Under the pieces are notes generated by a model. That model did not search any database. It was not told the origin of the DNA and saw only the letters and a program-made list of their open reading frames with translations. Positions 1-9,994 of a DNA stretch of 45,567 bases are shown here, one piece after another (the stretch's first letter is position 1; every line of letters starts with the position of its first letter). The DNA comes from Flavobacterium alvei. Lineage in GTDB: Bacteria > Bacteroidota > Bacteroidia > Flavobacteriales > Flavobacteriaceae. The position numbers and the translations under genes are program-made. The stretch is from positions 1-45,567 of the forward strand of contig NZ_PQVG01000011.1 in NCBI RefSeq assembly GCF_002920895.1, read 5' to 3'.

Positions 1-48
1 ATAAACTTGATAGAGCATTTTTGGCGTGAGTTCTTTTCTTCCTTGCAT
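1..48 (-). CDS. IS1182-family transposase, N-terminal fragment (runs off left edge)
   Basis: The minus strand from 48 to 1 reads MQGRKELTPKMLYQVY with no stop before the edge. This matches the start of IS1182-family transposases of Bacteroidota, which typically begin MQGKK followed by a TP-x-MLYQV-like segment. Only 16 codons are visible, so the catalytic DDE domain is outside the window and activity cannot be judged. A possible promoter lies just upstream on the same strand: TTG, a gap of about 20 nt, then TATTTTTA. The family call rests on recall of this N-terminal signature. Confidence 0.72.
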   Translation of the reverse strand, partial: MQGRKELTPKMLYQVY

Positions 49-122
49 AGCTAAAAATACTATTTTATTTGCTTTTTTGCAAGTTTTTTTTGATATATTT
101 GTTGTGTTGTGCAACAAGCACA
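1..122 (-). mobile_element. End of an IS1182-like insertion sequence inserted in the adjacent adhesin gene
   Basis: The adhesin at 65-4555 is colinear with flavobacterial surface proteins up to the segment FPIGVKTT, near 125-150. It then switches to an unrelated basic tail of about 18 residues and stops. The DNA encoding that tail lies directly upstream of the transposase start at 48. The simplest reading is that this is the terminal sequence of the IS. The exact boundary, estimated at 113-125, cannot be fixed because the other IS end and any target duplication are outside the window. Confidence 0.6.
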
Positions 123-3100
123 GTGGTTTTAACGCCAATAGGAAAGCTAGCATTTGGATCAAAAAAGCCGTCACCTTGAATGACTAATTGATTTTCACCA
201 TTCAAAAAGTACATATCGTTTGGGTAGTCATCAATAGTAATGGCATCGTACCCATAGTCGATACCACTTGTTGCTTTTTCGTTCATAAATCCTAACAAAA
301 CTTGGCGGTGGTAGTTGTTAAAATTGAATCCGATTCGAATTTTAGCCAAAGTATCAATCGCAATTGGGTCGTTGGCATTATGGGCTGTTTTAGTATTTGC
401 TTTAGTTTTAAACATAGGGTTGGAAATTCCAATCTCGTCTTCTTTGTGGAAACCTCTTTGACTATTTTTGTAGATTAAAGTACCGCCAGCACCTGGTTTG
501 CCATTCACAAAAAAACCTTGTCCCACAGGAATGAATTGTCCAGGAACTCTAGTGCTGGAGCCTAATCCGCTGATGAGCGATGGTGCAACAGGGGGCAAAC
601 CACCAGTCAAATTTCTTTCGGCATAACCGCCTTGATATTCACGTAAAATATGGGTGTCGTTTGAAGGATAATGTTCCCAAAAATATAAAGTACCATCAAT
701 TGTATTTGAGGCTAAATTATCAGTAATAAACTCAGTTGCATCTATTGCGGATGGATATGGATTTCCGGTTAACAGTAGTTGATCGTCTCCAACGGTTTTG
801 GTTATGGTTCCGTTATTTGGTTTTCCAACAAAAGTATAGTTTTGTATAGTTCCCTCGGCACCACTTCCTTTCATTGTATAACCTAGTCCAACTTGTACTA
901 AATCAGTTTCGGCTATTTTAGCCCAATTGTAGTATTCATTTGCGTAATTATCAAATTTACAAAGCCAATATCTCGCTATACTAATAGGGTTTGAAGGCAA
1001 TCCGTCATATCCACCTATCCATGCAATATCTTTTGGAATTGCATAGGTTCCGTCCTTCATGACTTCATTTATAGAGTAGTCTTTGTTATTTGTTTCTGTG
1101 TTTATGGCGCTAACTGGTGAACTCCAATAATTGTAATTATACAAATTAGTTTGCCCTTGTTGGTCTCTTTCTAATGATCCAGAACTGTTTGCATCTAAAA
1201 TACTTCCATCGGTTTGAACCAATTGTGATTTTCCAACTAAATCTAGTTTTCCGTCTAATTTGAGATAGTGAGAAACTTCGATTTTAGTGTCATTTATTGC
1301 GCTAAGCGTATTGTCGATTACTAATAATCCTAAAACAGTTTTATTAGTATTTGAGGTAATGTTATTTGAGGTTTCTACAATATTCCAATCTATTCTAGTC
1401 AAGTTGTCAATGCCAATACTATTTGGAACATCCCATACTGGATAATTGGTCCAAGTATTATCTTGTGACCAATCTTGATTTTTATCAGAGGTATATGGCA
1501 ATGGAGCTGTTTCGGGTTGTGTTGTAATAATTCCTATTAACCTTCCATTGTTTGCGTTATTTGTTTTGTCAATTAAATAGCCATTAACTATATCGCTAGG
1601 TTGTGCCATTTGATAATAAGCAGATAAATTTGTCCAAGTCAATCCCGGAACAATTAACGGAACTATTGAGCCATAAACATTGTCAGAGTTATTTTCAATT
1701 TTTTGGTTCATCATTTGATGCGCTTGATCCTCAGTCAAAGCTATATTCCAAATACGTAATTCTTGCATCCAACCGTTAAAATAATTTGTTGGAAGATAAG
1801 GATAGGCAGTGCTTTGAATCATTGCGCCTAAAATACATTTGGCACCAACATTTGAAGTTGGATTTGTACCTGTAACAGCGTCTTGAACACTTATTCCATC
1901 TATATAAAGTCTATAAGATGTTCCGTCAAATGTAACCACAATATGATACCATCTTTCTGTAGAAATAGGAAAATCAGATGTGATTGAATTTCCATTGTTC
2001 CAATGAAACGAAATTATATTATTGACTAATCTTAAATCATAACCATCGCTTAAAGCAATAGAATTTCGTTTAGAAAAAATAGTTTGAATAGTTGCGTTTG
2101 CAACACCTGGTTTAATCCAAGTTTCAATGCTAAAAGAGCCGCTGTCTAAATTGAAATTAGTATTAAAATTCACATGATCATCAATCCCATCAAAATCCAA
2201 TGAATTGCAGAGACCAATGCTAATTTGAACATCATCGCTAATTTCAGGACAACTTCCATTAGCAGGAATTGTCCATCTGAGTGTATAAATGCCAGTATTG
2301 GGACTGTAAAATTCCGAAAAAGGATTTGTTGAATCAGAAAATATTTCTCCACCACCAGAAGGACCACTAACAATTGACCAGATTCCTGTTGTTCCAGCCG
2401 TAGCTGCTAATTGTACAGATTCTAAACCGCATAAAGGAGATAAATCGTCCCCTGCCATTGTTGACAAACAAGTGCTGGAATCAATGGCTACTACAATAGA
2501 TCCGTCTATTGGCAAATGGCATGAAGTATTGTCATATCCTTGAAAAAAATATTTAGTAAAGGAAGAACCTGATACAGCACCAGAACCTGTTATTGTTCCT
2601 GTTTCTAGAGTAACTTCTGGAGTACAGCCTTCGTTTAAAATAATACTACAATTATCGGTAACATTAAGATCAAAGCTTAAGTCGGCATAAATATATTCAG
2701 GATGACCAGCGGTTATAGGTAATGTGCCTAAATTCCAAATTATTTTATTTGTTCCTGAATCATAATAAGGAACGTTGCCAGTTGAAAAACCATTGTAAGT
2801 ATGATATGAAATAATTCCACCTACATTAAAAATGGCAGTTGGAGGAATAGGAATAGTAATTAGAGTGTTATTAGTGGCTTCGGTTCCTTCATTTGTAAGG
2901 TTTAGGGAATAATTAATCGTTTGGCCCGGCAAAGCGTTTAATACAGTAGGATTTGTAACATTGTTTATTGAATTTACGCTTATTAATCCGTTTGGTTCAG
3001 GAATATAAGCATCTACTGACATCGCAAATCCAAATATGGTAAATACGTCAGAAGTTGATCCAAATCTAAAAGTAGTAGCTGTTTGATTGTTGCCTATGAC

Positions 3101-4555
3101 TAAATTCGAGGCGTTAGGTACGGTAAACATACTGCAATCAATACCTGTATTATTTTGCAAGTTGGGATTACTATTAGCACCTGTTGGAAGAGGGAATAAA
3201 GAAGAATTGAAGAAATTAGTAGTCAAATTTCCTGAATGGTTTAATGTCAAATAATTAGTACTATTATAGGCTTTGTTAGGATCGGCGGTTAGTTTTTGCA
3301 CTGCAAGATAATCTCCTGTTAATCCAATATCACCTTCAGCTGCCATTACCCCAAGTTTCATATTTACATCACCAGAGCCTGCAGTGGTGAATCCTGAGAT
3401 AGGAATATTTCCATATTCGCCACCGCCTGCAAGTTGTCCGTTAACATAAGCATATCCATCAAAGAGAGTCACAGCACGGCTTTTCATTATTGGATTTTGA
3501 TAAATAACGACCATTATCCAACCACCAGATAAACCAGGATTAGAATTTGTTCCTTCGGTTAAAGCAATATCGGCAACAGTGTATGCTCCAGGGCCATAGG
3601 TTTTTACATAATCGGTTATTTCTTGGTAACCAATAAAAATTCCACTATTAAGTGCTCCAGGAAAACGGATATCAGAAATTGCCCCATTAGGTTTTGCTGT
3701 TATTGCGGTATATGTGCTTGCTCCAGGCCCTTTTATAGAAATTACTTTTTTGTCTAAATTTTTTGAAGTAGCATAGGTAGCATAACTATCAACTTGATAT
3801 TGAGCTTCAGTTCTAGTTTTATTCGTGTTTCGGGTTAAACTATTAATTGTAAATGAGGTTCCGAATGCTGGATTTGACGTGAAAGGTGTAGTAAATGTTG
3901 CTTTTCCTGAGGCGTAAGTGACGTCAATTGAAGGTTGATCAACTCCATTTAACTTCAGTGTTACTGTAGAAGTACCAGAAACAGCAGCATTGGTGAAACT
4001 AAAAACATAAGAGTTTCCATTAGCAGTGAAAGTATAAATAGGATAGTAATTATTTGAACTACCTCCTCTAGTTACTGTCATAATATAACTGGTATTATTT
4101 ATTTGAGAGTTATGGTAAGCATTTGTATTGTTAATGGTAAATGTCTCGTTAGCATCATCTGATTTTCCTGTCCAATAAAGCCCAGCAAAAATGACAGTAG
4201 AGCAATTTTGTTCAGCGCTATTTTCTCCAGAATTAGAAAGTTCAAGTGTTGCCATTGATGAATTTAAAGTGTTAGCATCACCATCAATATCTACATATTT
4301 CATAATGTTACTTTGATTGTCTGTAGTGGTTGTATAATTTTGAAGGGTGAGGTTTGTGTTGCCTAACATGGTGAAATCTCCCTTGATATTATAAATAGTT
4401 TGTGAAGGTGAGCTAGCCGAAGTTCTTTGCGAAAAATTTACTTGAGGAGATGTCAAAGTTTGCGCATTAATTGGAGCAATAGGAAATAGTAACAGGAACA
4501 ATAAGTAGGTGTTTTGTATAAAATAAATTATTATGTTATTTAAACTTTTTTTCAT
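65..4555 (-). pseudogene. Large secreted LamG-domain adhesin, 3' end lost to an IS insertion
   Basis: The open frame is 1496 codons. Residues 1-32 are a signal peptide ending in INAQ. The N-terminal half resembles large Bacteroidota surface proteins. A DUF11-like repeat lies near 545-650 (LTNEGTEATNNT, then IIWNLGTLP). A LamG/concanavalin-like domain lies near 785-990 (LDFDGIDDHVNF to GWMQELRIWN). After that come the YNYWSSPVS and LTGNPYPSAIDA motifs often seen near the C-terminal region of T9SS cargo. Related proteins continue past FPIGVKTT with a beta-sandwich and a T9SS sorting domain. Here the frame ends in an unrelated tail, VLVAQHNKYIKKNLQKSK. The product would lack its sorting signal and probably would not be anchored at the surface. 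The domain names are recalled, not computed. The reading frame up to the junction looks intact, so the insertion may be recent. Confidence 0.75.
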
Positions 4556-5022
4556 GACCTTTAATGCAAAAAGGAATGAATTATTTTCGTTCTGTTTTTT
4601 TTAAAGTCTATGATTACAGTTAGATAGACTCATTTAAAAACACATATAAATTTAGTGATAAATCAATTATTTTTCGATAAAAAAACAAATTTTATCGATG
4701 AAATGCTTGTTTGTATTTGTTACATAAGAAAAACATTATTTTAATTTGAGAGATGATTAAATTATTGAATGATCTTTTCATACAGATATCAAACATGAAA
4801 TTTTCTATTTATTTTTATCAATTAGCATCCTATAATTTGAGGCAGATCATATTCGTTTATTTTTAATGTATTTTAGAGAGTATAGTTAAGTCTGTAAGTT
4901 GTATAATCTTATATCATTTTGATTAGAATCACTCAAAAAAACGTTTGTATTTCAAAAGTTTTAGCTTTATAATTACATACGCTTTTAACCCAAATAAAAT
5001 TTATTTCTTATTTTGGAAATTG
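4556..5022. other. AT-rich intergenic region without a recognisable gene
   Basis: This gap of about 470 bp lies between the adhesin start and the tRNA promoter. I see no credible coding frame or RNA gene. It presumably holds the leftward adhesin promoter, but no clean TAnnTTTG box stands out. The one clear structure is an inverted repeat at 4674-4698. Confidence 0.5.
4674..4698. repeat. Inverted repeat (9-bp arms, 7-nt loop)
   Basis: TCGATAAAA at 4674-4682 is mirrored by TTTTATCGA at 4690-4698 with an AAACAAA loop. It has no flanking T-tract typical of a terminator, and it sits about 120 bp upstream of the adhesin start. It could be an operator or a structured leader element. The function is unknown. 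Confidence 0.45.
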
Positions 5023-5054
5023 TTTTGCAGAAGCCAAAAATAGTTATATATTTG
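5023..5054 (+). promoter_or_regulatory. Promoter of tRNA-Pro
   Basis: TTTTG at 5023-5027 and TATATTTG at 5047-5054 are separated by 19 nt. This matches the Bacteroidota sigma-A pattern (TTTG, about 19 nt, TAnnTTTG). Transcription would begin a few bases before the mature tRNA 5' end at 5065. Confidence 0.75.
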
Positions 5055-5064
5055 CCACCGCTTT

Positions 5065-5142
5065 CGGGGTGTAGCGTAGCTCGGTTATCGCGCCTGCTTT
5101 GGGAGCAGGAGGCCGCAGGTTCGAATCCTGCCACCCCGACCA
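5065..5142 (+). tRNA. tRNA-Pro (anticodon TGG), CCA encoded
   Basis: The acceptor stem CGGGGTG (5065-5071) pairs with CACCCCG (5132-5138), followed by discriminator A and encoded CCA (5140-5142). The anticodon stem CCTGC/GCAGG encloses loop TTTGGGA (5098-5104) with anticodon TGG at 5100-5102. The T arm reads GCAGG-TTCGAAT-CCTGC. It reads proline CCN codons. It has its own promoter and a hairpin terminator just downstream. Confidence 0.97.
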
Positions 5143-5145
5143 CTT

Positions 5146-5179
5146 AAATCCTTTCTGACTTTCAGAAGGGATTTTTTTA
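5146..5179 (+). terminator. Rho-independent terminator after tRNA-Pro
   Basis: AAATCCTTTCTGA (5146-5158), loop CTT, then TCAGAAGGGATTT (5162-5174), followed by a T-run. There is one G-T wobble in a 13-bp stem. Confidence 0.85.
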
Positions 5180-5267
5180 TTGTTGAATAGCAAAAAATGA
5201 TTATTCTATTTCCATAATCTAGCTTTTATAACTTATTTTTGTGTCGTTAAAAAAATCAATCCTAATT

Positions 5268-6215
5268 ATGTCTGATACTATCGAAAAAATTAAATGCCTT
5301 ATTATAGGTTCTGGCCCAGCGGGTTATACAGCAGCTATTTATGCTGCAAGAGCCAATATGAATCCAGTTTTGTACCAAGGAATGCAACCCGGAGGACAAT
5401 TGACTACAACTAACGAAGTGGAAAATTTTCCAGGTTATGTTGATGGAGTAACTGGTCCTGAAATGATGATTCAATTGCAAGCACAAGCACAACGTTTTGG
5501 TGCTGATATTCGTGATGGTTGGGCCACAAAAGTTGATTTTAGTGATGGTATTCATAAAGTTTGGATCAACGATACAATCGAATTACATTGTCAAACCGTA
5601 ATTATTTCAACAGGAGCTTCTGCTAAATATTTAGGTTTAGAATCCGAGCAACATTATCTAAAAATGGGTGGTGGTGTTTCGGCTTGTGCAGTTTGTGATG
5701 GCTTTTTCTATAGAAATCAAGAAGTAGTTATTGTTGGAGCAGGTGATTCTGCTTGCGAAGAAGCTCATTATTTGTCAAAATTGTGTTCGAAAGTGACTAT
5801 GTTGGTGAGAAGTGATAAATTTAGAGCTTCAAAAATTATGGAAGAACGTGTTCGCAAAACCGAAAATATTTCTATTTTAATGAACCATGATACTGTCGAA
5901 ATTTTGGGAGATGGTCAAGTGGTAACTGGTGTAAAAGCAAAAAATAAAACTACGGGTGATATTTTTGATATTCCTGCTACAGGGTTCTTTGCTGCCATTG
6001 GTCACAAACCCAATACTGATATTTTTGCAAACTATCTAACGCTCGATGAAACAGGTTATATCGTTAACATTCCAGGAACATCAAAAACGAATGTTGCGGG
6101 AGTTTTTGTTGCCGGGGATGCTGCCGATCACGTATATCGTCAAGCAATTACTGCTGCGGGAACAGGATGTATGGCTGCTTTGGATGCCGAAAGATATTTG
6201 GCAACTTTAGAATAA
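5268..6215 (+). CDS. trxB: Thioredoxin-disulfide reductase
   Basis: A cytoplasmic flavoenzyme of 315 aa that reduces thioredoxin with NADPH. The N-terminal FAD-binding motif GSGPAGY lies at residues 14-20. The redox-active CAVC is at residues 140-143. The NADPH-binding GAGDSA follows at about 157-162. A C-terminal FAD segment GVFVAGDAAD precedes the end. The length is standard for bacterial TrxB. I chose the ATG at 5268 over an in-frame GTG at 5241 because homologous proteins start shortly before the KCLIIGSGPAG strand and the extension has no conserved look. A TATTTTTG box at 5234-5241 is a possible -7 element. The gene is monocistronic with its own terminator. Confidence 0.95.
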   Translation: MSDTIEKIKCLIIGSGPAGYTAAIYAARANMNPVLYQGMQPGGQLTTTNEVENFPGYVDGVTGPEMMIQLQAQAQRFGADIRDGWATKVDFSDGIHKVWINDTIELHCQTVIISTGASAKYLGLESEQHYLKMGGGVSACAVCDGFFYRNQEVVIVGAGDSACEEAHYLSKLCSKVTMLVRSDKFRASKIMEERVRKTENISILMNHDTVEILGDGQVVTGVKAKNKTTGDIFDIPATGFFAAIGHKPNTDIFANYLTLDETGYIVNIPGTSKTNVAGVFVAGDAADHVYRQAITAAGTGCMAALDAERYLATLE

Positions 6216-6256
6216 TTTAACGCGATGTTTAATTGAATGGTGCTAAAAAATTGAAT

Positions 6257-6298
6257 TACCTCCAAAAAGTTTAAGACTATTTGGGGGTATTTTTTTTG
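6257..6298 (+). terminator. Terminator of trxB
   Basis: TACCTCCAAA (6257-6266) pairs with TTTGGGGGTA (6280-6289) and is followed by a run of T. Confidence 0.75.
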
Positions 6299-6396
6299 GA
6301 ACTAAATTGTTGTCAAACGAATTTTAATAAACTTTCGGGAACATTATATTTTATAGTGTCTTACAGTATTTTTACCAACTTTTTTGACTATTAAAC

Positions 6397-6430
6397 AAAA
6401 AAAATCACCCATTTTTGATGGATGATTTTT
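6397..6430 (-). terminator. Terminator of the PadR/PspC/head-GIN operon
   Basis: On the minus strand a stem AAATCATCCAT/ATGGGTGATTT is followed by a run of eight T (plus-strand A-run at 6397-6404). It lies 14 bp past the head-GIN stop. Confidence 0.75.
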
Positions 6431-6443
6431 AGGTAAAAAGGAT

Positions 6444-7181
6444 TTATTTTTCGTCAATGCTTCCGCCAGAAGAGATGTCTTTTGAAAGCGTTTTTGGAAC
6501 TTTATAGTAATCAATAGAACTCCCGCTAGATACCTTTGCGTCTAGTTTGAGAATAGGATAGACCGAGGTGCTACTTCCGCTTGAGGATTGCGAAAAGACT
6601 TCGTTTGCCATAAGAGCTTTTGCATTAATATGACTTCCGCTTGAGGAATTCGTTTCTAGTTTTAATGCTTTGCCTCGAGCCTCAATCTCGCTTCCGCTGG
6701 AGCTTTCTAGTGTGATTGCGTCAGCTTCAATATCAATATTTATGAGGCTTCCACTGCTTGAATTTGCTTTTATATTGTTGGATGTTAGGGTATAAGAACT
6801 ATTTATTTTTGAACCGCTACTAGCACTTAATCCATTGATAATGGGCATTTTTACTCGAACCATTGGTATTGTTGAATTGTATCCTTTGTTGGCTTCAATT
6901 TTCAAAACTCCATTTTCAATTTTGGTGATAATGTGTTCTTGCAAGTTATCATCAGTTTCAACCGTAATCGATTTGATGTCGGCTTGCTCCACAAAAACTT
7001 TAATACCGCTACTTACTTCAATACTTTTGAAATCTTGGTCAGCTACTCTTGTTTCGGTGGTTAAATTACCACTTCCTTTTATTCCATTCCCCAAATTAAA
7101 GGAGGGATTGCAGGACGAAAATAATAAGGCCATTAAAGCGGCAATTATAAATTTTGTAATTATTGTGATAATTTTAATCAT
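6444..7181 (-). CDS. Head-GIN domain (DUF2807) putative lipoprotein
   Basis: A 245-aa exported protein. The N-terminus is hydrophobic and ends in LLFSSC, a plausible Bacteroidota lipobox, so it is probably a lipoprotein. The rest matches the head-GIN family (PF10988): GSGNLTTETR, a short strand (DFKSIEVSSGIKVFVEQ), then a right-handed beta-helix-like repeat in which SSGS or SSSGS recurs about every 20 residues at least six times. It is the last gene of a leftward operon and starts 2 nt after the PspC stop. PadR-PspC-DUF2807 neighbourhoods are common in Bacteroidota and are thought to serve envelope maintenance. The exact role is unknown. Confidence 0.85.
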   Translation of the reverse strand: MIKIITIITKFIIAALMALLFSSCNPSFNLGNGIKGSGNLTTETRVADQDFKSIEVSSGIKVFVEQADIKSITVETDDNLQEHIITKIENGVLKIEANKGYNSTIPMVRVKMPIINGLSASSGSKINSSYTLTSNNIKANSSSGSLINIDIEADAITLESSSGSEIEARGKALKLETNSSSGSHINAKALMANEVFSQSSSGSSTSVYPILKLDAKVSSGSSIDYYKVPKTLSKDISSGGSIDEK

Positions 7182-7183
7182 GA

Positions 7184-8908
7184 CTATTTGTTTTTAACTA
7201 TTACACCGTCTTTATCAACAGACAACCCTTTTTTTGTAGTTGTTTCTTTAACTTTAACAACTTCTCCGTTTACAGTTACTGTTGTAGTAACAACGCTATC
7301 AGCTTCTTGTTTCGTATCTATTGTGACATTTTCGTCGCCCTCATTAAAGCAGTTTTGACACTTTATTTTATCACTTTCTACTTTGTAAACTTCATTTTTA
7401 TTTTCTGGATTCCACAAAAAATAGTCGTCATCAGTTTGGTCGTAATTCCTCATGGATTCGTCCATTTTCAATAAAGTGCCTAAAGGTAAGAATAAAGTTA
7501 TTTCTATTTCTTGATCACGGAACTTTTCTTTTACGTCGGTTAATAAATAGTTGTCAAAAACTATTTGATTGCCAATGACTTTATAATTGTATTTTATTTT
7601 CTCCGCTCTTTGTTTTGCTTCAAATAAGTTTTCGCCTTTGGCTTCTTTTTCAATTTGGATGTAGGCAGATTGTGTATCTGATTGCGCAATTTTGAAACTT
7701 ACGTTATTAGAATACAAGATATTGTTGCCAGTTGAATCTAAAGTAATTTTAAAATTATCATTGTCATAAAGATTTTTGGCAAAATAATCATTGTGTTTGA
7801 ATTTCAATAAAAGAGTATCTGTTGGTTTCAGATTGATGTTTTCTTTTGCCACCACTCTTCCATCAATTGCAAACGCAGATGCTTGTTTTATTCCAATGGC
7901 GATTGCTAATGAAACTGCTATTAGCCACACGGCAAGCAAGGTATATTTTGCAATATTTCCAATAGATTTCAAGTTGGGTGATAATAATTTGAAACCTAAT
8001 AATGACAAGAAAAAGAATGGAATTCCAACGGACAAAAACATAATTGCACCAAATATCCAAACGGGGTATTCTGTAAAGTTGCCAGCTTCAATGAAATTTG
8101 ACCAAGGATAATGGAAAAATGAAGTGCTACCCAAAACAAAAATTCCAATAAATAAAGCTGCTAAAATAAAAAGCCCTGTAATTATCAATATCACCCCTAA
8201 AAATTTTGAGAAAACTCTTAGAACGGCGATTATAAAATCTCCAAAGGAACTTCCAATTTTTTCGGCTCCGGTTTTTACACGGTTTCCCATTTCATCATAA
8301 TTGGCATTTTTGAATTTATCGGAAACATTTTCAAATTCTTCACGCACTTTTTTTTCGATGTTCGAAATATTTACAGGCTCACCAGTCATTTCCAGTTTTT
8401 CGGCAGTTGTTTTGGCTTCAGGCATAACGATCCAAAGGATAATATAAGCCATTAATCCTATTCCCCAAGCAAAAAACAATATTAGAAGAATTACTCGCAA
8501 CCAAACTTTGTCGATTCCAAAATAGTGGCCTAAACCGGCAAGAACACCACCCACCATTCCGTTATCTTTGTCACGATACAGTTTTCGAACTCCTGTTGAA
8601 GAATTAGATGAAAAAGAGGTAGCAGTATATCCAATTTCTTCTTCGTCAATTCTATAATCTTCTGGCTGACCCATTACCGCAATAACTTCGTCAACATCTT
8701 TAAGGCCTACAACGTGTTTTTCGGTTTTTTGTTTTTCGGTCAATAATTCCGAAACACGCATTTCGATGTCTTTTATGATTTCGTCCTGACCAGATGAATT
8801 CGATAAAGAACGTTTTATGGCATCAAAATATCGCGTTAGTTTTTGGTATGCGTCTTCATCAATATGGAAGAACATTCCGCCTAGATTTATGTTTACAGTT
8901 TTGTTCAT
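7184..8908 (-). CDS. PspC-domain membrane protein
   Basis: A 574-aa inner-membrane protein. Residues 1-95 are soluble (INLGGMFFHIDEDAYQKL, ending VMGQPEDYRID) and resemble the HAAS-like N-terminus found on these proteins. A PspC domain follows near 110-170 (RKLYRDKDNGMVGGVLAGL, then two hydrophobic spans ending WIVMPEA). Three or four further membrane segments lie near 225-350, followed by a soluble C-terminal domain. PspC is a phage-shock envelope-stress component in proteobacteria; in Bacteroidota its job is inferred. I chose the ATG at 8908 because a longer frame to 9049 would overlap almost all of padR and is not conserved-looking. It starts 2 nt after the padR stop. Confidence 0.87.
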   Translation of the reverse strand: MNKTVNINLGGMFFHIDEDAYQKLTRYFDAIKRSLSNSSGQDEIIKDIEMRVSELLTEKQKTEKHVVGLKDVDEVIAVMGQPEDYRIDEEEIGYTATSFSSNSSTGVRKLYRDKDNGMVGGVLAGLGHYFGIDKVWLRVILLILFFAWGIGLMAYIILWIVMPEAKTTAEKLEMTGEPVNISNIEKKVREEFENVSDKFKNANYDEMGNRVKTGAEKIGSSFGDFIIAVLRVFSKFLGVILIITGLFILAALFIGIFVLGSTSFFHYPWSNFIEAGNFTEYPVWIFGAIMFLSVGIPFFFLSLLGFKLLSPNLKSIGNIAKYTLLAVWLIAVSLAIAIGIKQASAFAIDGRVVAKENINLKPTDTLLLKFKHNDYFAKNLYDNDNFKITLDSTGNNILYSNNVSFKIAQSDTQSAYIQIEKEAKGENLFEAKQRAEKIKYNYKVIGNQIVFDNYLLTDVKEKFRDQEIEITLFLPLGTLLKMDESMRNYDQTDDDYFLWNPENKNEVYKVESDKIKCQNCFNEGDENVTIDTKQEADSVVTTTVTVNGEVVKVKETTTKKGLSVDKDGVIVKNK

Positions 8909-8910
8909 GG

Positions 8911-9243
8911 CTATTGTTTTTTGGTTGTGATTAGGTTTACAGCATCTGATAATTCCGTCCAGGTGCCATTCAATTCGTTTAAAAAGGTGTGTCCAATTTC
9001 GGTCAGTCCATAATATTTTCTTGGTGGACCTGACAACGATTCTTCCCAACGATAGCTAAGTAAACCGTCGTTTTTCAATCGGGTAAGCAACGGATAAACC
9101 GTTCCCTCCACAACCAGTAATTTTGCGTTTTTCAAAGTATCTAATATTTCTGAGGTATATGCTTCTTTGTCTTTTAATACTGACAAGATGCAAAACTCAA
9201 GAACACCTTTGCGCATTTGGGCTTTTGTGTTTTCAATGTTCAT
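8911..9243 (-). CDS. PadR-family transcriptional regulator
   Basis: A 110-aa winged-helix repressor. It starts with MRKGVLEFCILSVLKDKEAYTSEIL and carries the PadR recognition region VVEGTVYPLLTRLKNDGLLSYRWEES followed by the wing GPPRKYYGLTEIG. This is the short PadR subfamily without a long C-terminal helical domain. It lies between the DUF4870 gene and pspC in the same direction and almost touches pspC, so it probably controls its own operon. The ligand or signal is unknown. Confidence 0.92.
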   Translation of the reverse strand: MNIENTKAQMRKGVLEFCILSVLKDKEAYTSEILDTLKNAKLLVVEGTVYPLLTRLKNDGLLSYRWEESLSGPPRKYYGLTEIGHTFLNELNGTWTELSDAVNLITTKKQ

Positions 9244-9304
9244 AACTCTCTTTTTTGTTTTTTGATTGGATTGAACTGTTCATTTTTTGATTGATTATTG
9301 ATGA

Positions 9305-9760
9305 TTATTTTAGAAAGGGTATTGTGAGCGGATACTCAAATTTTTCTCCATTCGATGCTTTGACCGAAGCATAAATAATTAAGAAAAACTCTGCGACTTT
9401 CAAGCCTACAAACAAAAGAATGGCAACAATGGCTACAATTGCGATTCCTGTAATGTTTTCTACGCTGAAATGATTTCTCATAAACACCTCTTCGTCGATA
9501 AGGGTGTGTAAAGGAACATTGTTGAAAAATGTAATGATTAAAATTGGAATAGCAATGACGGCAAGAATTAAAGAATACAAAAACATACTCAGTTGAAAGT
9601 TAAGAACTTGTTTGCCATTGAAGTCTATGAATTCAGATTTGCTTTTATTGGAACTCCAAATTAATATCGGAAAAATGTAATTTCCAAAAGGAATACAATA
9701 TTGGGTCAAAGTACTCAAATGAGTAAATGCTGCTAGGTTTTTATTATTGGTTGTTTCCAT
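9305..9760 (-). CDS. DUF4870 domain membrane protein
   Basis: A 151-aa protein with a short soluble start followed by the family pattern FTHLSTLTQYCIPFGNYIFPILIW, FIDFNGKQVLNFQLSMFLYS and two further hydrophobic spans. This gives about four membrane segments. DUF4870 (Tic20-like) proteins are small polytopic membrane proteins of unknown function. It heads the leftward operon, with 61 bp between its stop and padR, and is probably co-regulated with the PspC and head-GIN genes. Confidence 0.85.
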   Translation of the reverse strand: METTNNKNLAAFTHLSTLTQYCIPFGNYIFPILIWSSNKSKSEFIDFNGKQVLNFQLSMFLYSLILAVIAIPILIITFFNNVPLHTLIDEEVFMRNHFSVENITGIAIVAIVAILLFVGLKVAEFFLIIYASVKASNGEKFEYPLTIPFLK

Positions 9761-9789
9761 AATGTAAAAGTATATAGTAATTTCTAATG

Positions 9790-9797
9790 CAAATATA
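9790..9797 (-). promoter_or_regulatory. Probable -7 element of the DUF4870-PadR-PspC operon
   Basis: The minus strand reads TATATTTG, a perfect TAnnTTTG box, about 30 nt upstream of the DUF4870 start codon. No convincing TTG box lies at the usual distance, so only the -7 part is claimed. Confidence 0.45.
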
Positions 9798-9994
9798 TAT
9801 CCAAAAGACAGTATCTTGTATCACATAGTAGTGTATATTAACAAAATATTAACATATCGGGATTAGAAAAAATTAAATCAATTAAAGGTTAACTTCTTAA
9901 AATACGGGTGCTAATACGGATTTTTATAAAATAAAGTAAGAACCTAAATGTGTAGTCAATTTTTGTTATTTTTACAAGAACTAAAAAAAATAAA

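Noticed and set aside
5241..5267. GTG start for trxB
   Set aside because: The nine extra residues are not conserved-looking and would overlap a possible -7 box; the ATG at 5268 is normal for the family.
8909..9049. 47-codon N-terminal extension of the PspC protein
   Set aside because: It lies almost entirely inside padR in another frame; the start at 8908 has the expected N-terminal domain and fits the operon spacing.
9811..9836. Possible PadR operator upstream of DUF4870 (CAC...GTG and TGTATCACA symmetry)
   Set aside because: When the two strands are compared base by base the dyad falls apart beyond three base pairs per arm.
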